A stretch of 64,000 bases of DNA, taken from NCBI GenBank assembly GCA_007922305.1, contig ML677374.1, positions 5,249,991-5,313,990 on the forward strand. The letters run 5' to 3'. Shown here piece after piece: positions 33,985-47,500 of this stretch. Below the pieces are notes generated by a model. It worked only from the letters and a program-made list of their open reading frames with translations. It had not been told where the DNA came from and made no database searches. Origin of the DNA: Dermatemys mawii (Eukaryota; Chordata; Testudines; Dermatemydidae). Position 1 is the stretch's first letter. Each line of letters begins with the position of its first letter. The translations under genes were made by a program, and so were the position numbers.

Positions 33985-35195
33985 ATTTTTCACTTGTTTC
34001 AAATCAATTACCAATCTATTTTAAAAGGTTAGATTTAAATAGAAAAAACAAGGAAGGGCAGATTAAGGATGAAATGTGGACTTAATTCATCCTTTTCAAA
34101 TTCCTTGTGTCAGATCATCAACTGGGATAAGCTGTCATTGTTATACATACAGTAATAATAGTTTAAACCAGCTGAGGATCTGCTCTCTTAGGCTTTGCAT
34201 AAACTTGTTCTCACATATATAACTGATTTCTTTTCTTTTCACTTGCTGCCTGTGCGTCTTGTCTACCTGTTTTCTTCATTTCCCTGTTTTCTCTTCTCTT
34301 TGTACCTTCTCTCATTCTGCCCCTAGGCTGGAACAGTTTCCAGTGATTTCCCCTACAGTCTAGCTTCATCCAAAAATCTTTCTTTTTACTTCTCACCTAT
34401 CATCTCTCCCTGTCCTTTCTTCCCTGAATTGTTGCTCCATGTTTTGCTCATGTGCCTGGTCTTTGTAAATCTTTGTAAGATTTTTAAGGCAGGGAATGTG
34501 TGACTTGAAATAACAATACATACATTTAACAACATACCCGATCACCAAATTTAAACACTCATTACTTTAAAGCTATAGCTTATTGATAGTTCAAGCTAAG
34601 AAGCTACCCCCACTTCATTAACTTAAGGGCTAAGCTGAACAGATCTTCAGCTCTTTTCTGACAGAGTGATCAAGTCTTTAAAAAAAAATGAAGTCATTGC
34701 AGTGGGGGCTGAGTTGAAAAAAAGTACTACTTTCCTAAGCTCTACCCAAAACCTAAATCACCAGCAGGAGATTTTATTCAGAGTAGATTGTACAGCTCTT
34801 CATAACATAATAAGCACATCTCTTCTTTCTTGCATTATTGGATCACTAGTAAAATAGTTTATTTTTTAAATTGTCTTTCCTAAGCAAATTAAAAACCAGA
34901 TCTGAATAATAAGAACCTAATTTTAACATGGACTCTTAAGAAGATTTTTACCTGAGTAAAGTCTACAGGATTTGGCTCTCACATTATTTATCTAAAATAT
35001 CTTCTTGTACTACTACCCTCATGGTTCTACATTTTGGAAACAAGAACCCCAATCCCCCAGTGCACCACCTGTTTGATGCCGGTCTCGCAGTACAAAACAG
35101 ATTTAAACCCAGAGGAAATGGTCTGAGGACTCCCCAGCACAGGGAAATCTTTAAATGATGTGAGTGCAGCCATAACAGCTCCAACATCACCTTCT
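33985..35195. other. AT-rich, nothing recognised
   Basis: No supported gene or repeat. A pyrimidine-rich stretch at about 34225-34440 gives open minus-strand frames rich in Lys and Arg, which reflect composition. Confidence 0.5.
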
Positions 35196-35200
35196 TCCTA

Positions 35201-35377
35201 GGGCCTTGCTTACATGGGGCAATTACCAACAATTCTAGTGGAATAAATTGTACCACAATAATTATGCTGCTATAAATCACCTGAATGGACACACTAATCC
35301 AGAATAAAAATGACTTTATTCCAGAATAATTATTCTGCTATAGATTTGCTGGTCAATTTTCCAGCGTAGACATGTCC
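35201..35377. mobile_element. 177-bp palindromic MITE
   Basis: GGGCCTTGCTTACATGGGGC at the left and the right end, whose reverse complement reads GGACATGTCTACGCTGGAAA, form a degenerate terminal inverted repeat. Inside, AATAATTATGCTGCTATA and ATTCCAGAATAATTATTCTG give further dyads. It has no ORF. It shares the GTAGAC-type right end with the other MITEs listed here. Confidence 0.6.
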
Positions 35378-35379
35378 AA

Positions 35380-38050
35380 TACTCAGAATACGCGGTGTGC
35401 TTGTGGCCTTAGGTCCCAGGGGAACTGGCATAATGTAGAGCAGCATGCAGGAGTTTCTATATTTTGTTCAGGGCTTGGACTACTATTTGATGACCCCAGG
35501 ATTCACAGAAGGCCAGAGTGATTTTAAAGCTACATTTGCACACATACATTACTACTGAGCTGCACTGGGAGTATTAATAGGCAGGGCCCCACAATCTGTC
35601 TCTGTATCACCTTATAATGCAGGGAGTAACATTCTAGGTATTAGAGTACAGCCATATAGGCAGGGACTCCAGATTTATCTGAAAAATGTCATGCTCATTC
35701 TTGGAATTTCATAGATAAAAATATTATTATTTACATATTGACAAATATTTATTTTTGTTCAATAGGATGTTTTAAGGGTCAAGATCTATATTTGTCTAAC
35801 AAGACATCATATAATACAGGATTATTTTTGGTAAATAGCTGACTGGTCAACAAAGATTTAAAAATGCCAGCTTTATTAGGCTCCTCATTTAGTGGAAAGA
35901 TATTTTATCAATCATCACCACTGCAAAAAAACCCCAAACCCCTGGATTTTCAGGATACTTCAAAATCCCACCATCTCTGATAAAGTAGGATACATAAGCT
36001 AAGCACAGAAGTATATATTTAATACAGCGTAACTGCTGTTGGCTAAAGTTTACCACCACCAAATCCTATGAGAATTCAACAGGCACATTAGAACTGCATG
36101 AAGTTTGCTCTGAAATGACATAGCATAGATAGAAAGTTTAATGATACATGCTTTAAGCCATAGGTAAAATATATTATGCCTAAATATATTTACAATTTTC
36201 TGTATCACTTTTCTTTTTACTTTATACATTGGCAGTACATTATAAACCACAATTACAAATGACATCTCGTGCAAATATTTAACTCATATAAAAGTGCAAG
36301 TAACAGCCATTTAGCTTTCCAGCAAAGAAATAAGCCCCAAACTGCTAATGGACATCTAGGGCAGTAAAATCACTTCTGCAAAATCCATTAGTCATTAAAA
36401 GTTCTGTCAAGCTCAGTTTTTACAGCAAAACCTGTAAAAACTCAATATCTGATTTCTCTACTGAGACACTGAGGTGCTAAGATCCAAATGATGCTGGGAC
36501 TGAATTTGTATATTTGAACCGTCTGAACTCAGTCTGCCCTTCACAAATTATTTTACCACTAACTTTTACAGAGGTCTAGACTACTGTACTACAAAAATAA
36601 AGAAACATTCAAATAATTATAAATATAACCAACTTTAGAACCTTTCCCCTGAAATCTGTCTTATTTGCTCACAAAGAGGAACAGTTACGAAAGAATTTCA
36701 GAAATGAAAGCCTCCACATACTCCCAGAGAATAACATCTCATAGCATACTATTGAAAAAAACACTGAAACTAAATGAAGATTGCACTGAACAAAGAAGGC
36801 AGTTGCTTATTTCCATCTGGAAACACTGTCAAATGGAAGCAAATTCCACAAAATTCCCAACTGATAGAGGAAACATAATTTTGCATCTTGCATTATCAAC
36901 ACACACTAGCTGCAGCAGTCTGTTGCATCTCACCCCACTAGGAAAACATTTCTATTTGTCTTACATCAAGGTTTCAAGAGGTGCCAAAACAGAGGCACAG
37001 AAGCAGCATCTAGGATACAGTGTTAGTTGATGAGATTTTCCATTCCTTTGTTAGATTTCTCCTTTATTTTTAAGTACTTCTGTGCTGTGTAGTTAGGGTA
37101 AAATCTGGTAACATATGGTAGCTGGGCACTACGTTACATTTCAAAACTAACTAACAATTCCTGCTATCCTAAGCTTGTTTGGGCCAAATCTCACCCCATG
37201 TTATGCATCTAAGAGAAAAGAAGGCAGGGTGAGCTTTTATAGACCCTAGTGAACCCAGCAGAGCTACATACCAAATTGACCTATGTGAGTGAGCTTGGAG
37301 AGGAGACTGGATGCTTTGCCTAATGCAATTCCACTTGCCCAAGAAGTTAAAAGTCCTGCAACTAGTAGGCATGGCTGGCCGTAAGCTGTGGAGGGCCACA
37401 CATGGAGGCTGAAGATGATACTAGCATATTGCTACTCCACTATGCATTTCCTCTACTGGCTGAACAGCTCTGGTAAATACCATTTCGTCCTAGACTTGCA
37501 CAAAACCAAGAGGTAAAGACAGGCTTTAGCCCTTGTTAGGTTTTGATGGGGTTTCTATGGCATACACTTGCGATTAATATCTTTTTAAAAAGTTGGTTAT
37601 TCTAATGCATGTTCTGAATAATTAGTTCTGGCTCAGGTCCAAATTCTTCGCTGTGCTTCCATGTTCATGGCCTGTGGCAGTTCTCTGATCCTCAGTCCCA
37701 TGGTCCTGGTGGAAGTCAGAGCCTCAAGAGGCTTGCTCTAATTTCTACCACAGGTGGAAGCTCTGTATATCAGCAGAGGACCAGTTGTAATGAAGCTTGG
37801 CTCTCCCATGCCCTCTCTCATCCTGCCTCCAGACCACATCCAACACATCTCCTCTTAAGTAGGCCAAAGGTTAGTACTGGTGTACTATAATACACAACAC
37901 TGGAACTCACATAAGGTAAATAAAATATATTTGGGTTATAATATTAAATATTCAAAACATAAGGGAACCCTCCTGCTCCATGGCTTAAGCCAATCTCTCG
38001 CCACTGGGAGCTAGAAAGTAACTTTCTCTGGGGACACGTTATCCCATAAC
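35380..38050. other. AT-rich, nothing recognised
   Basis: No supported gene. The 121-codon open frame at 36665-37030 has no recognised domain and a composition typical of chance ORFs in AT-rich DNA. Confidence 0.5.
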
Positions 38051-38054
38051 TGCA

Positions 38055-38170
38055 GAATTTTTTGCACGTATTCTGAAGCAACTAATACTGGCTATTGTTG
38101 GTAACGGACTATGGGATTGGATGGATGACAGATCTGATCCAGTCTGCCAATCCATAGGGTTCCTGGGATA
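38055..38170 (+). mobile_element. CR1/L3-like 3' fragment
   Basis: TTCTGAAGCAACTAATACTG, GCTATTGTTGGTAACGGACT, ATGGGATTGGATGGATGACA and GATCTGATCCAGTCTGCC follow the order of the CR1-like terminal region (GAAGCATCTGG.. then GATACTGGGCTAGATGGACC.. then TGACCCAGTATGGC) in plus orientation, strongly diverged. Confidence 0.5.
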
Positions 38171-38204
38171 GGAGTTAAATGATCATTTAATTTATCTTTT
38201 TGTT

Positions 38205-38335
38205 TTCTAGATTGCGCTGTTTTTAGGGAAAGGACTGTTTCTTACTATGTATTTGTACAGAGCCTAGCTCAACAGGTCTCAAACAGGATATCTAGGCAAT
38301 ATCATCATACAAATAATAAACAACAAGAAAAGAAA
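38205..38335 (+). mobile_element. L2/MIR-type 3' tail
   Basis: AGGGAAAGGACTGTTTCTTA, then TATTTGTACAGAGCCTAGCT, then an end in ACAAATAATAAACAACA. This is the same tail pattern as at 10376, plus orientation. Confidence 0.6.
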
Positions 38336-38929
38336 GGATGAGCAGTTAAGCACATAGCATCAGAAAGCACAGCCTCATATGCCAATGGATTAAATATTGC
38401 AAGCAAACCAATTACAATCAAGCTTATGCTCAATTATTTTGCTTTGTTGGTAGGTAGCCTTATAGAGCTAGCACAGACACAATGGTGATGGGTACAGAAT
38501 AAAGGCTTATATAATTAGAGAGAGATACAGCTAGATACAATAGATATCTACTGTAGACCATATGCAACCTTTCAAATCCAGCATTCTGATTTAGGGTAGA
38601 AAGAGCATTTTGTAACACACATGGACAACAGTTCATAAACCAACCAATCACTCAGTGATGGTTCATTTTGGGATACTAGGCCTCTATAACAACCCCACAC
38701 ACACCCAGAAGTCCCCAGATTCAGCTAAAGCATCTCCATCAGACAACTCACCTGTTCACTGCTATCCGGTAGCTAATTCTCATTCGGGGGCTAATAGGTA
38801 CACAACTTCTTTCTCAGTCATCACAGCTGTGACTCAGAGGTCCAGCTACATAACCTGACTAGTGCAGATGAACCTGTGTGTTCTCCCCATAACGGTCTAT
38901 GACTGCAATGTGATTAACTGTATTTATGA

Positions 38930-39480
38930 TTATTATCATTTGTGCTGCAGTAGTGTCTAGAGGGTCCAATTGGTACCGGGGCCCTATTGTGCTAGGTGCC
39001 GTACATACACATAACAACAGACAGTATCTGCTTCAAAGAATTTATACTGTAATTATACAAAACTGTCAACAAGTAGGAGAAAATAAGCATTATCCTCATC
39101 TGGGGACCTGAGATGCACAGAGATTTGGGAACTAAGAAGCAGAAAGATTCAGCCTTTTTCTAGACCCAGAAGTTAGACCAGTTTGACTTAAATAGATTTT
39201 AAAACCAGTTTAGTTAAACCAGTTTAGTTAAATCAGAACAGAAAGCTATGGCAATTCCTGATCAAATTAATGCTAAACTGCTTTATACTGAACTAACAGT
39301 GTCCATATAACCTTTTGCACCACTGGGTTTAAAATCACACCTAAAGTTAAACCAGTGCAACTTTCTCACATAGATAAACCCTCAGTGACTTGGCCAAGGC
39401 CACATAAGGATTCTGTGGCACAGCCAGCAACAGAACCCCTATTACCCGAGTCTCAGTCCAGTGGCTTGAACACAACTCCA
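38930..39480 (-). mobile_element. MIR-type SINE split by a MITE (minus strand)
   Basis: The left part (38930-39145) reads TGTGCTGCAGTAGTGTCTAG, CTATTGTGCTAGGTGCCGTA, ATCTGGGGACCTGAGATGCA. The right part (39385-39480) continues with AGTGACTTGGCCAAGGCCAC, GAACCCCTATTACCCGAGTC and CAGTCCAGTGGCTTGAACAC. Together they give the normal order of a minus-strand MIR; the break falls where the MITE at 39151-39384 sits. The SINE is therefore the older of the two. Confidence 0.7.
39151..39384. mobile_element. Palindromic MITE nested in a SINE
   Basis: The left end AGCCTTTTTCTAGACCCAGA, followed by AGTTAGACCAGTTTGACTTA, pairs with the right end, whose reverse complement reads CTGAGGGTTTATCTATGTGA followed by AAGTTGCACTGGTTTAACTT. 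Internal repeated units CCAGTTTAGTTAAA occur twice. It is non-coding. Confidence 0.6.
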
Positions 39481-39489
39481 ACTTTATTC

Positions 39490-41425
39490 TCCCCACTGAA
39501 CATGCTCACTGTGTGCACTAACATGACAACTGGTAGATGTTTTCTTTTTCAGCCTTTCAATAAACCTGTAACCACTCAACTGTGAAGACGCAGCGAGAAT
39601 AGTTTTATAGTTCTAGCAAAAGTACAGAAAAAAGGCAAAAAATAATTTCTGATGGGGGCTATGTAGTCAATGGAAAAATATGTTTACCAAAAAAAGGTGC
39701 CGTCTTCTCTTATCTCCTGCCAGCCTTGAAGAGAGATCAAGATTCAAAGTCAGACATCCCCATGCAAAAATGTACAGGAATTCCTCAGTTCTGTTCCTAG
39801 GTCTGATACAGACTCTCTCTCTGAGGCCTTGTGGAAGTCAGTTAATAATCTTCCTTGCTCATTTTCCTCATCTGTTCATGGAGAAATTGATGATCTTCCC
39901 CTCACAAGAAAGGTGTGAACTAACTTATGTTTATAATGTGCTTTGAACAGGCAAAATGCTACATAAGTTCTTAATATTACTAATATATTAGATTTATTAT
40001 GCTATCATGAGGTATCCTGGCCTTGTACTTCAGTTTCTTCTAATGATGATCCAGCTAAGCAGCAAAAGGACAGCTTCCATTTACAGGTCACCCCAGGTCT
40101 CCTGAACCAAATATGCCCCTGGCTTCTAATGAAACATATGAATTCCAAAGTGAAGCCTACTATCCTTAGTACACAGAATGCCTCATATCTGCAGAATGTC
40201 AAAAATGTACAAGAAAAAGGATCTCTGATTATTGTTGTAATGGATGGGTCTTTTATGGACAAAATACGTGTGCGCACTTTTAAAATCAAGAAATAGCACG
40301 GTTTTTAAGAAAGGCCTTGTGTGAAATGTTACTTATTTATCAATACGGAGTCCTCGAAAAAGATATTTTAGAAGTCTAACTCTCACTGTTTCTTCAGTCC
40401 AGAATAGAATAAGATGTTACAGCACAAAGGCACACACTCAGTCTAATATGTATTATGTGAAGGAAACATGTCAAAATGTAAGCTCCAGATTTATTACATT
40501 CTGAAAATTTATGCTGCAACAGTTATTTTAATGCATCTAGATTAATAGGTTCAGATACAGGAATTCTGCTTTTAGATATATATTTTAAATCAAACACAAC
40601 AATAAGCAAATGAGCTGCTTATTTTAAACTATATGTGAAGCTTTCCAAGTTACATAATTTTTGCATAAACGTCTATGTCCCAACTTGCCCATTTAGATAA
40701 GTGATGATATATATATAGAGAGATATGCAAAATAAGATGAATGTGTCTTACACTTTTTTTGCTTCTATCTCAGCCTGTTAAAGTTTACCTGCAAAGAATC
40801 TGTTTTAAAATTGGGCTTGTGCCATTTATTTTTTCCTCCATAATGTATAAAGAAAGTCTAAAAAATATGGCAAAGGTCATTTGTTGTTAAGCTGGTTTTT
40901 GCTTGTTTCCCACATTAGAAATATCAGGAGTGTCAACTACGGGCTTCACTAGTTTTGCTAGAGGACTTCTTCGGAATCATATAGGATGTACATTGATAGC
41001 ACATGCATCTTAACTGGAGGGACACAGGTGTCAAATCTTTAACAAAGTCTTCTTTTGTCCAGAATGTTCATTAATCACTTACATTAAAGAGGCATTACCA
41101 AAATCAAACTCCAGAAAATTTTAAACAGTATGATGAAAAATCTTTCCCTCTCTTAAGTGTTCAACTTTCAATTTCCTGTCTCTTTTGATGTCACCTTCTT
41201 CTTAGTTTTCCAGCCATTATATCTTCCAGGCTAGACAGCACTCACATTTCTAACCCATAAAAAAAGAGAGAAAACCCCCCCAAACCGTTTAAGTTCTTCT
41301 TTGTAGATCAGGAAATAGCAAAAAAGTGAACAAATACAATTTTTTCCCCTTTGGAGTTTGCCCTTGAGCTATTATGATTACTAACAGTAGTAAAAGTAGT
41401 AAACTGTATATTATGAGAGCATCCA
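39490..41425. other. AT-rich, nothing recognised
   Basis: No supported gene or repeat. A TATATATATAGAGAGA run occurs near 40710. Confidence 0.5.
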
Positions 41426-41429
41426 AAAT

Positions 41430-41515
41430 CCTATGGCTCCATTATGCTGGGTGCTGTATTATCATAGAAAACAGAAAATTCCTGTGCTGAAAGGCTACTG
41501 TAACAGCTAATAGCA
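41430..41515 (-). mobile_element. MIR/L2-type tail fragment (minus strand)
   Basis: TATGGCTCCATTATGCTGGG and TGCTGTATTATCATAGAAAA, then AAATTCCTGTGCTGAAAGGC, follow the reverse-complement tail order CCATTGTGCTAGGCGCTGTA.. then ..CCTGCCCCAAAG. It is diverged. Confidence 0.45.
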
Positions 41516-41519
41516 AAAC

Positions 41520-44090
41520 AACAATCTAACACAAATGAAACCTAATGTTAATTTTTGGGAAGTGCAATAATATTCTAAAGCACATTTATGACACAAAGGA
41601 AGACGGAATGAGACTAATAAGATGCTTTTTAATCTTCCAGCATCCTGAGCTTTTTTTTCATCATTTTGTTTCACTCAGTGATGATCTTAGAGAGAAGAAC
41701 AAACATACCCTTCATTTTAGTATTAGATCACACCAAAAGAGCTAAGGTTTTAGATGAAACAAGAAGCTGAAAGTAAACTGATTACACATGCATCAAGTAT
41801 ACCAGTCACTAAGCATTTCTGGATTGTAGGGATAAGATACTCTCTTTGCTTATTACTGCCTTCCTGATCCAAAGAGATTTAAGCAACTGGTTTCAATTAG
41901 ATGTTTTTAAGCTAGTAAAACTACATCCATAAAGACATATTTATAGAACAACGTAAAACTGGAAGAATTAAAATGACTACAAAACTGATGAATTCCATTC
42001 CCCCATCCCTCAGAATCATTTACTGACTATTAACGAGGAAAAAGCACTGCAATTTTAAGAATTAATCCACTGCAGCAAAATTAAATCAGATACACTAGCA
42101 GAGACAATGATAAACTGATGGCTCCAGTGTTGTCAGTCTGCGGGTGATACAAGTTCATGTTGTCTGTGCTAGTGGTCACTCTGTTCGAACAAACATGAAC
42201 ATAAAAGGTAACATTAAAAGTGCAGCAGCACCAACTGGAATCAATTCTGTCAGTGAATATGTAGGTTTGTAATTAGTAGTATAGTGTAAATATTATATTT
42301 AATACATAATCTGTCTGATTCCAAGTCTGCCACCCTCAGCACGTGGAAACAAAGGAAGACATAGTGATGACTGTAAATGAGAGAGAAATGATACTCATCT
42401 CCCTCAAAATTCCAGAACACAAAAGTACACCAGTGTGGCTTTGCTACACGTGTTTGCTTTCATCCTCATTAATGAATGACGAATATTCTGAGATTTATAG
42501 AAATGAAAATTAGTTTTGATAGGGTTTTATCTGGTAGTTGCTTAATAAAATTTGTCTAAAAAACTCTGCAGCATGTGACCACAAATATTTACCCAATGAA
42601 TCTTTTCATTTGTAGCCTAATGAATACACAGCAATGGCAGAGTTTTTTCATTTTGGCCTAGTAAAAAGTAGAAGAAAAGGAGTCTGAATGCCAGTCCAGA
42701 TGGATTAATCGTTCTCTGTTTTATGGGCAAACAAAAGCCCCAATCTGCTAAAGCTGTGAACACAATTAATCATGTATATCCTGCTCCTGAATATCCAAAT
42801 ACTGAATAAAATAATCAGCTAGTGGTCCCCAACTACCATCCTAAATTTTAACTTCATAATGCAGGAAACATTTATAACCCAATGAAATCACTGGGGCTAG
42901 GAGCAGGCCCAAAGCCATTCATTATGGGAACTGTTGTGAGCTAATCAGATGTATGGGCACAATCCTGAGAAACTGAAACTGCCATTCAGAGTTACATGTC
43001 AATTAATTTTTCAGGTTCTCAGAATCTCCCAGAATTGGGCCAAATGTAAACATACATACTGAACCTTATGAGTGTTGTGTGCATGTCATTTTTAATACTA
43101 TTATTATTATTATTAAGTTACTGCTGTGAAGCTTACATTTTTCTTCATTTGTTTAGTAAAAATTAAAAACTAGATAAGAAAAGAATTCTTAGAAATCTTT
43201 TTGATTTGATTAATCTCTTCAGTCTTCTATCCAGAAACTAGAGCTGGGAAAACATTTCCGATGTGGATGGTAGTATTCCATATAGCATGCATCTGTAGGA
43301 CTAAAAGAATGCCCTGTATTGGATATTCAGTATCTTGCTGTCCCAAGGCACTTAGGATAAAGATATGTTTGTTTTGCCTTAGCATCTTGCAAAGTCTTCT
43401 CTATTACCTCTCCACACCCAAAAGAGTCTTTTCTTTTCAACATGTCAAGAATAAAGACTAAAATATTATTTGTAAATGGGAAACTCGCTGATCACAAGTT
43501 TAATCCTACTATCTTTATTCACACACACATTCTCGCTAACTTCAATACCACATCCTGAACGCTTAAGGCTTACTTATGTGAGTAAAGGTTGCAGGCAAAA
43601 ACCCGAAGTGATATTTCATACAATCGTATCCAAATTAGCAAAGCAAAACTATAGGATGGAAGTGAACATAAAAGCAAGGGAAATAACATGAACAGTGGAG
43701 CAGTAAACAATTTAGCCTGAAGGCACGACACTAATGCAAAAGTAATTTCAAAGCACCAACTGAACCAACTAAGGTGACAAAATACATGTTATAATAAACT
43801 TAAAACAACACTTGCTGCCATTTCTGCCATTCATCAAGATCAACATAAAATACAAACTAAAACTGCAAAACGTCATCAGCATCATCATGAAGGGTACAAA
43901 CATTAAGCAATATATCACTTGTTCCTACAAGAAAGGAGGACTACAGCAAGTATCCTGAACCGGAGGCCAGGTCTAAAGACCATTGAAGCCAATGAAAAGA
44001 CTCTCACTGACTCAGTGGATTAGGCCCTAGTCATCATACTGAAATTACAGCATCCCAGGCAAAAAATCCTGTACTCATGGAAGGATGTGT
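41520..44090. other. AT-rich; one weak palindromic repeat near 43975-44030
   Basis: There is no supported gene. CCATTGAAGCCAATGAAAAG, followed by TCTCACTGACTCAGTGGATT and AGGCCCT, near 43980-44030 is a half-copy of the same palindrome family as 2749. An (ATT)n run of about 16 bp lies near 43100. Confidence 0.45.
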
Positions 44091-44096
44091 AAATAT

Positions 44097-44369
44097 CCAC
44101 TATCTACAATGCAATAAAAGACTCGGGACTGCTGACTTGGACTTGTGGGGCTGGGTTGCAGGGCTATAAAACTGCAGTGTAGCTGTTCGAGTTCGGGCTG
44201 GAGCATTGGCTCTGAGACTGATGGGGGATAATCTCAGAACCTGGGCTCCAGCCCCAGCCGGAATTGCTATGCTGCTATTTTTAGCTCTGCAACTCAAGCC
44301 CGAGTTAGCTGACATAAACTCCGAGACTTGATGCTGTTGTGTTTTTGATCGCAGTGCAGATGTACCCTT
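44097..44369. mobile_element. 273-bp imperfect-palindrome MITE
   Basis: The whole element is an imperfect inverted repeat centred near 44232. The left arm has CTATCTACAATGCAATAAAA, GGGTTGCAGGGCTATAAAAC and GAGTTCGGGCTGGAGCATTG. The right arm reads, on the opposite strand, GGGTACATCTGCACTGCGAT, GAGTTGCAGAGCTAAAAATA and CGGCTGGGGCTGGAGCCCAG. GC and CpG content are higher than in the flanks. The minus-strand open frame inside (44100-44315) has no protein meaning. Confidence 0.7.
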
Positions 44370-44461
44370 AGAGAGACAAAGAAAAGAATCACCAATGGTT
44401 TTTCACTTAACCCACTAAAGAAATGTTTGAAAAAACAGATATGTGGGGCTTCTCCTCTAAT

Positions 44462-44590
44462 CTTTATGATTATTATTTGTATTACAATAGCACCTAAATA
44501 TTCCAACTGAGTTAAGGATCCCATTGTGCCATCCTTTATACTAGAGGTACATACATTCAGTAAGAGACAATCTAATGACTCTCTCTCCTT
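44462..44590 (-). mobile_element. MIR/L2-type tail (minus strand)
   Basis: TTTATGATTATTATTTGTAT, TACAATAGCACCTAAATATT, GGATCCCATTGTGCCATCC and AGTAAGAGACAATCTAATG fit the minus-strand tail with its ATTATT-type end at the left. Confidence 0.55.
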
Positions 44591-44599
44591 CTGCCTACT

Positions 44600-47500
44600 C
44601 ACTATTCTGTTTAGATATGTACCTAATTACACATTACTTATATGTACACAATGCAAATATCTTAACTTATATGTTTACATGAGAAATAAAAGAAGGTAAG
44701 ACAGACTGAACTGGGACATACAATACTTTCATTTGATGCAGGCTACTGAAAAGATTAAATTTCACTAGTAGGTACAAAAAATACATCCCAAAACAAGCCT
44801 TCATGGCTTCCTCACAAATAATATTTCAAACTCTAACACAAGGTATATTTTTGGCTGTACAAAGCTGAGATGCTACATAATTTATGGGAGGTTGAATATC
44901 TTATAGTGTATTCTCTCTCAAGAATGTACATGAGAATACTGGTTCTGAAGAAGTCACAGAAACTATTAAATTGAGGACACAAACCTTCAATGAAAACCTA
45001 TAATTTTAAAATTAAGTTTACATGTCAGTGGATCGTCTGAGCTTGGTCTGTACGGTTTTTCTAATCTGGGTTTCTAGTCTTACTTCCCATGGGTATTGTA
45101 CACTGATTTTTTTTCTAGGCTGGAATTACTCAACTTGAAATGTGATGGAGGGCACATTAGTTACAGTAAACATAATAGGAAGTAGAAAGTTTATGCATAT
45201 TCCAGACAAAGCGATGTCCATAGCATCATTTCTGATCATGAGAAGAACAGGGCAATCAATTAACAAGAAACTGGCCCAATCCAATCAGTGCCTGCCTTGA
45301 GCAGTACTGATTTTTTTTTACAAGTTATGTCTTCTGCTAAAGGGGAAAAGACAGTTGTCATCAACCTGCATATAAAATGATTTAAAACAGTTAATGATGG
45401 TCCTGCAATGTCATCAGCAGTATGCTGATATGATTAACAGATATATTTAGAGAACTGTTGTAGTCGGATCAAAATAATCCACACTATTTATCTCCAAATG
45501 AGCTGATGGAGAGAATGAAATGTTGAACTCTCTTTTCAGAATGTTATTTCCCCCCAGTGATTTCAAAGCTATGGATTTATTCTTCAAAATGGACTCTTAG
45601 GATGCAGAGTCTTGTCTGGGTTGCAGTCTCAACAGTGCCCAGCCCAAAGACGTCCTTGTCACCAGTGCTGCAGTCACATAAACAAGCAGCAGCTGGATGA
45701 GAAAAGGAGGCCATGTCAGCTCAGAGTGGCAGAAAAGGTTTTTCGCGGCAGCTATTTGCAACCCTCCAAGGAGCTACAGAGGCTGCCCATTAAAACCCTG
45801 TTAAAACACTTCTGATGTTGTCAGCAGTGGAGAGCTGAAAGAGCACAGTGATCACTGAGATGCTATCTGCCTCAAGCAGTTCAGTGGTACTGTCAATACT
45901 ATGAGCAAGAAGGTACAAGATGAGCAACAACCTAATTTCTCCATCAAAATTTCATAAACTCCCTGAGCTGGTAGAAACTAGAGATATGGGCAAACACATG
46001 ACAGCTGATAAGCTGATCATTCAGGAAAGATGACCATTGATCTGGAATCTTTTCCGAAACCTTTGACGTTTTAAGTCAATTTACACTCTGAAACCAATGG
46101 AGTGTAAGTCCGCATCTAAAGGGAAGCCCATTAATCAAATGCCCATAATCATCTTCCCACCCTCATGCTTACTGTGAAAAGTTTTCTTAAATATATATAA
46201 TATGAGAAGGAAACCTTGTGCAATTGTGTGTCTGTGTACACACACACACTTCAAAACATCTCAAAGTATTACATTTGATACACACACACACAAATGTAAA
46301 TATATAAATGGGGCAATTATACATATAAATATAGTATATGTGTATTTCTTCTCACATTTCTCTGCATTGAGTTATAAAAAGCCTGATTTGGTAGCCATTA
46401 AAGCATTTACACATTGGGCTACAGTGTGCACTTTTTACTTGCTATGAAAGCAACCATACTGAAATGCAAAGGGGTACTCACAAAACAAGGTGTTAGAGTG
46501 AATAATCTGAATCTGGTCCATTTACTTCCATGCTATTATTTGCATGAATAAGTGCTTCCCCTGGTAAGTAATGGCTATAGAAACAGAGCCAACGTGAAAG
46601 ATTATTTATGATACAGTAAGGAATACGTGCTTAATTATGAATTCAATGTCTTGGTTATAATTTCCTGAGAAAAATAACAGTCACCCACCTCTCAGCTTTC
46701 CAGCTTTAGATGAAGACACCCATTGTTACAGAACGATGAAAAATAATTCTGGTAGGAATGGCTTAATTATTTATACAGGCACCATAACAAATGTTCTTAT
46801 GTTCTTAAGAATTCAAATTGTGTGAAACTGAATGCAAATTAATCAACAATGCCATTGTTTCCTGGACATTCTCTGCAGGATCTCAATGTAAAAGATAGCG
46901 AAACTTCTAGACTCATTGTCCCCTAGACCAACGTCTTATGTTCCTTTCCATATATGCAGCCTAACACGCATTGCAGAGAGCCAAAAGATGTGGAGTGCTT
47001 GTTGGGGACAAAGCAGAGAACTGTATGTCACCTTTGGTGTAGAGAGACAGTTTAGATGCCCACTGTCCAATATACAGTGACTTTTCCCACCCTCTTATAG
47101 TCAGAGTTTTTGAGCACATACACCCAGCATTTGCAAATGGCCCCTGCATGCAGTGGACGTGCTTATTTCATTTCATAACAAGTTGACGATTTCTGCTCAG
47201 AACACATTACTGTTTCCTACAGCAACGATGATTTATTTGGACCAGACTGGTAGTTCCTATGCAGGAAAAAAAAACCCTACAGAATCAAGGCTAGTCACAT
47301 TATGCGTCTTCCATAGTAAAGTACATTATTCCTCAGTGCATTATACATAATAATTTGGTTTTCCTCTGATTCATCCCTCATATTCACAGGCCACAACTTT
47401 GTGCAAATTTGGGTTCTACTGAGGAACTTTGCAGGGGAACAATATTTGGTGATGCAAGTTTGGATGGCATGATACCATGAAAGACATCCTGGCTTGTGGT

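Noticed and set aside
36665..37030. 121-codon open frame, plus strand
   Set aside because: No domain, no conserved motif and no splice context.
44100..44315. Minus-strand open frame rich in Ala and Ser
   Set aside because: Lies inside the palindromic MITE at 44097-44369.
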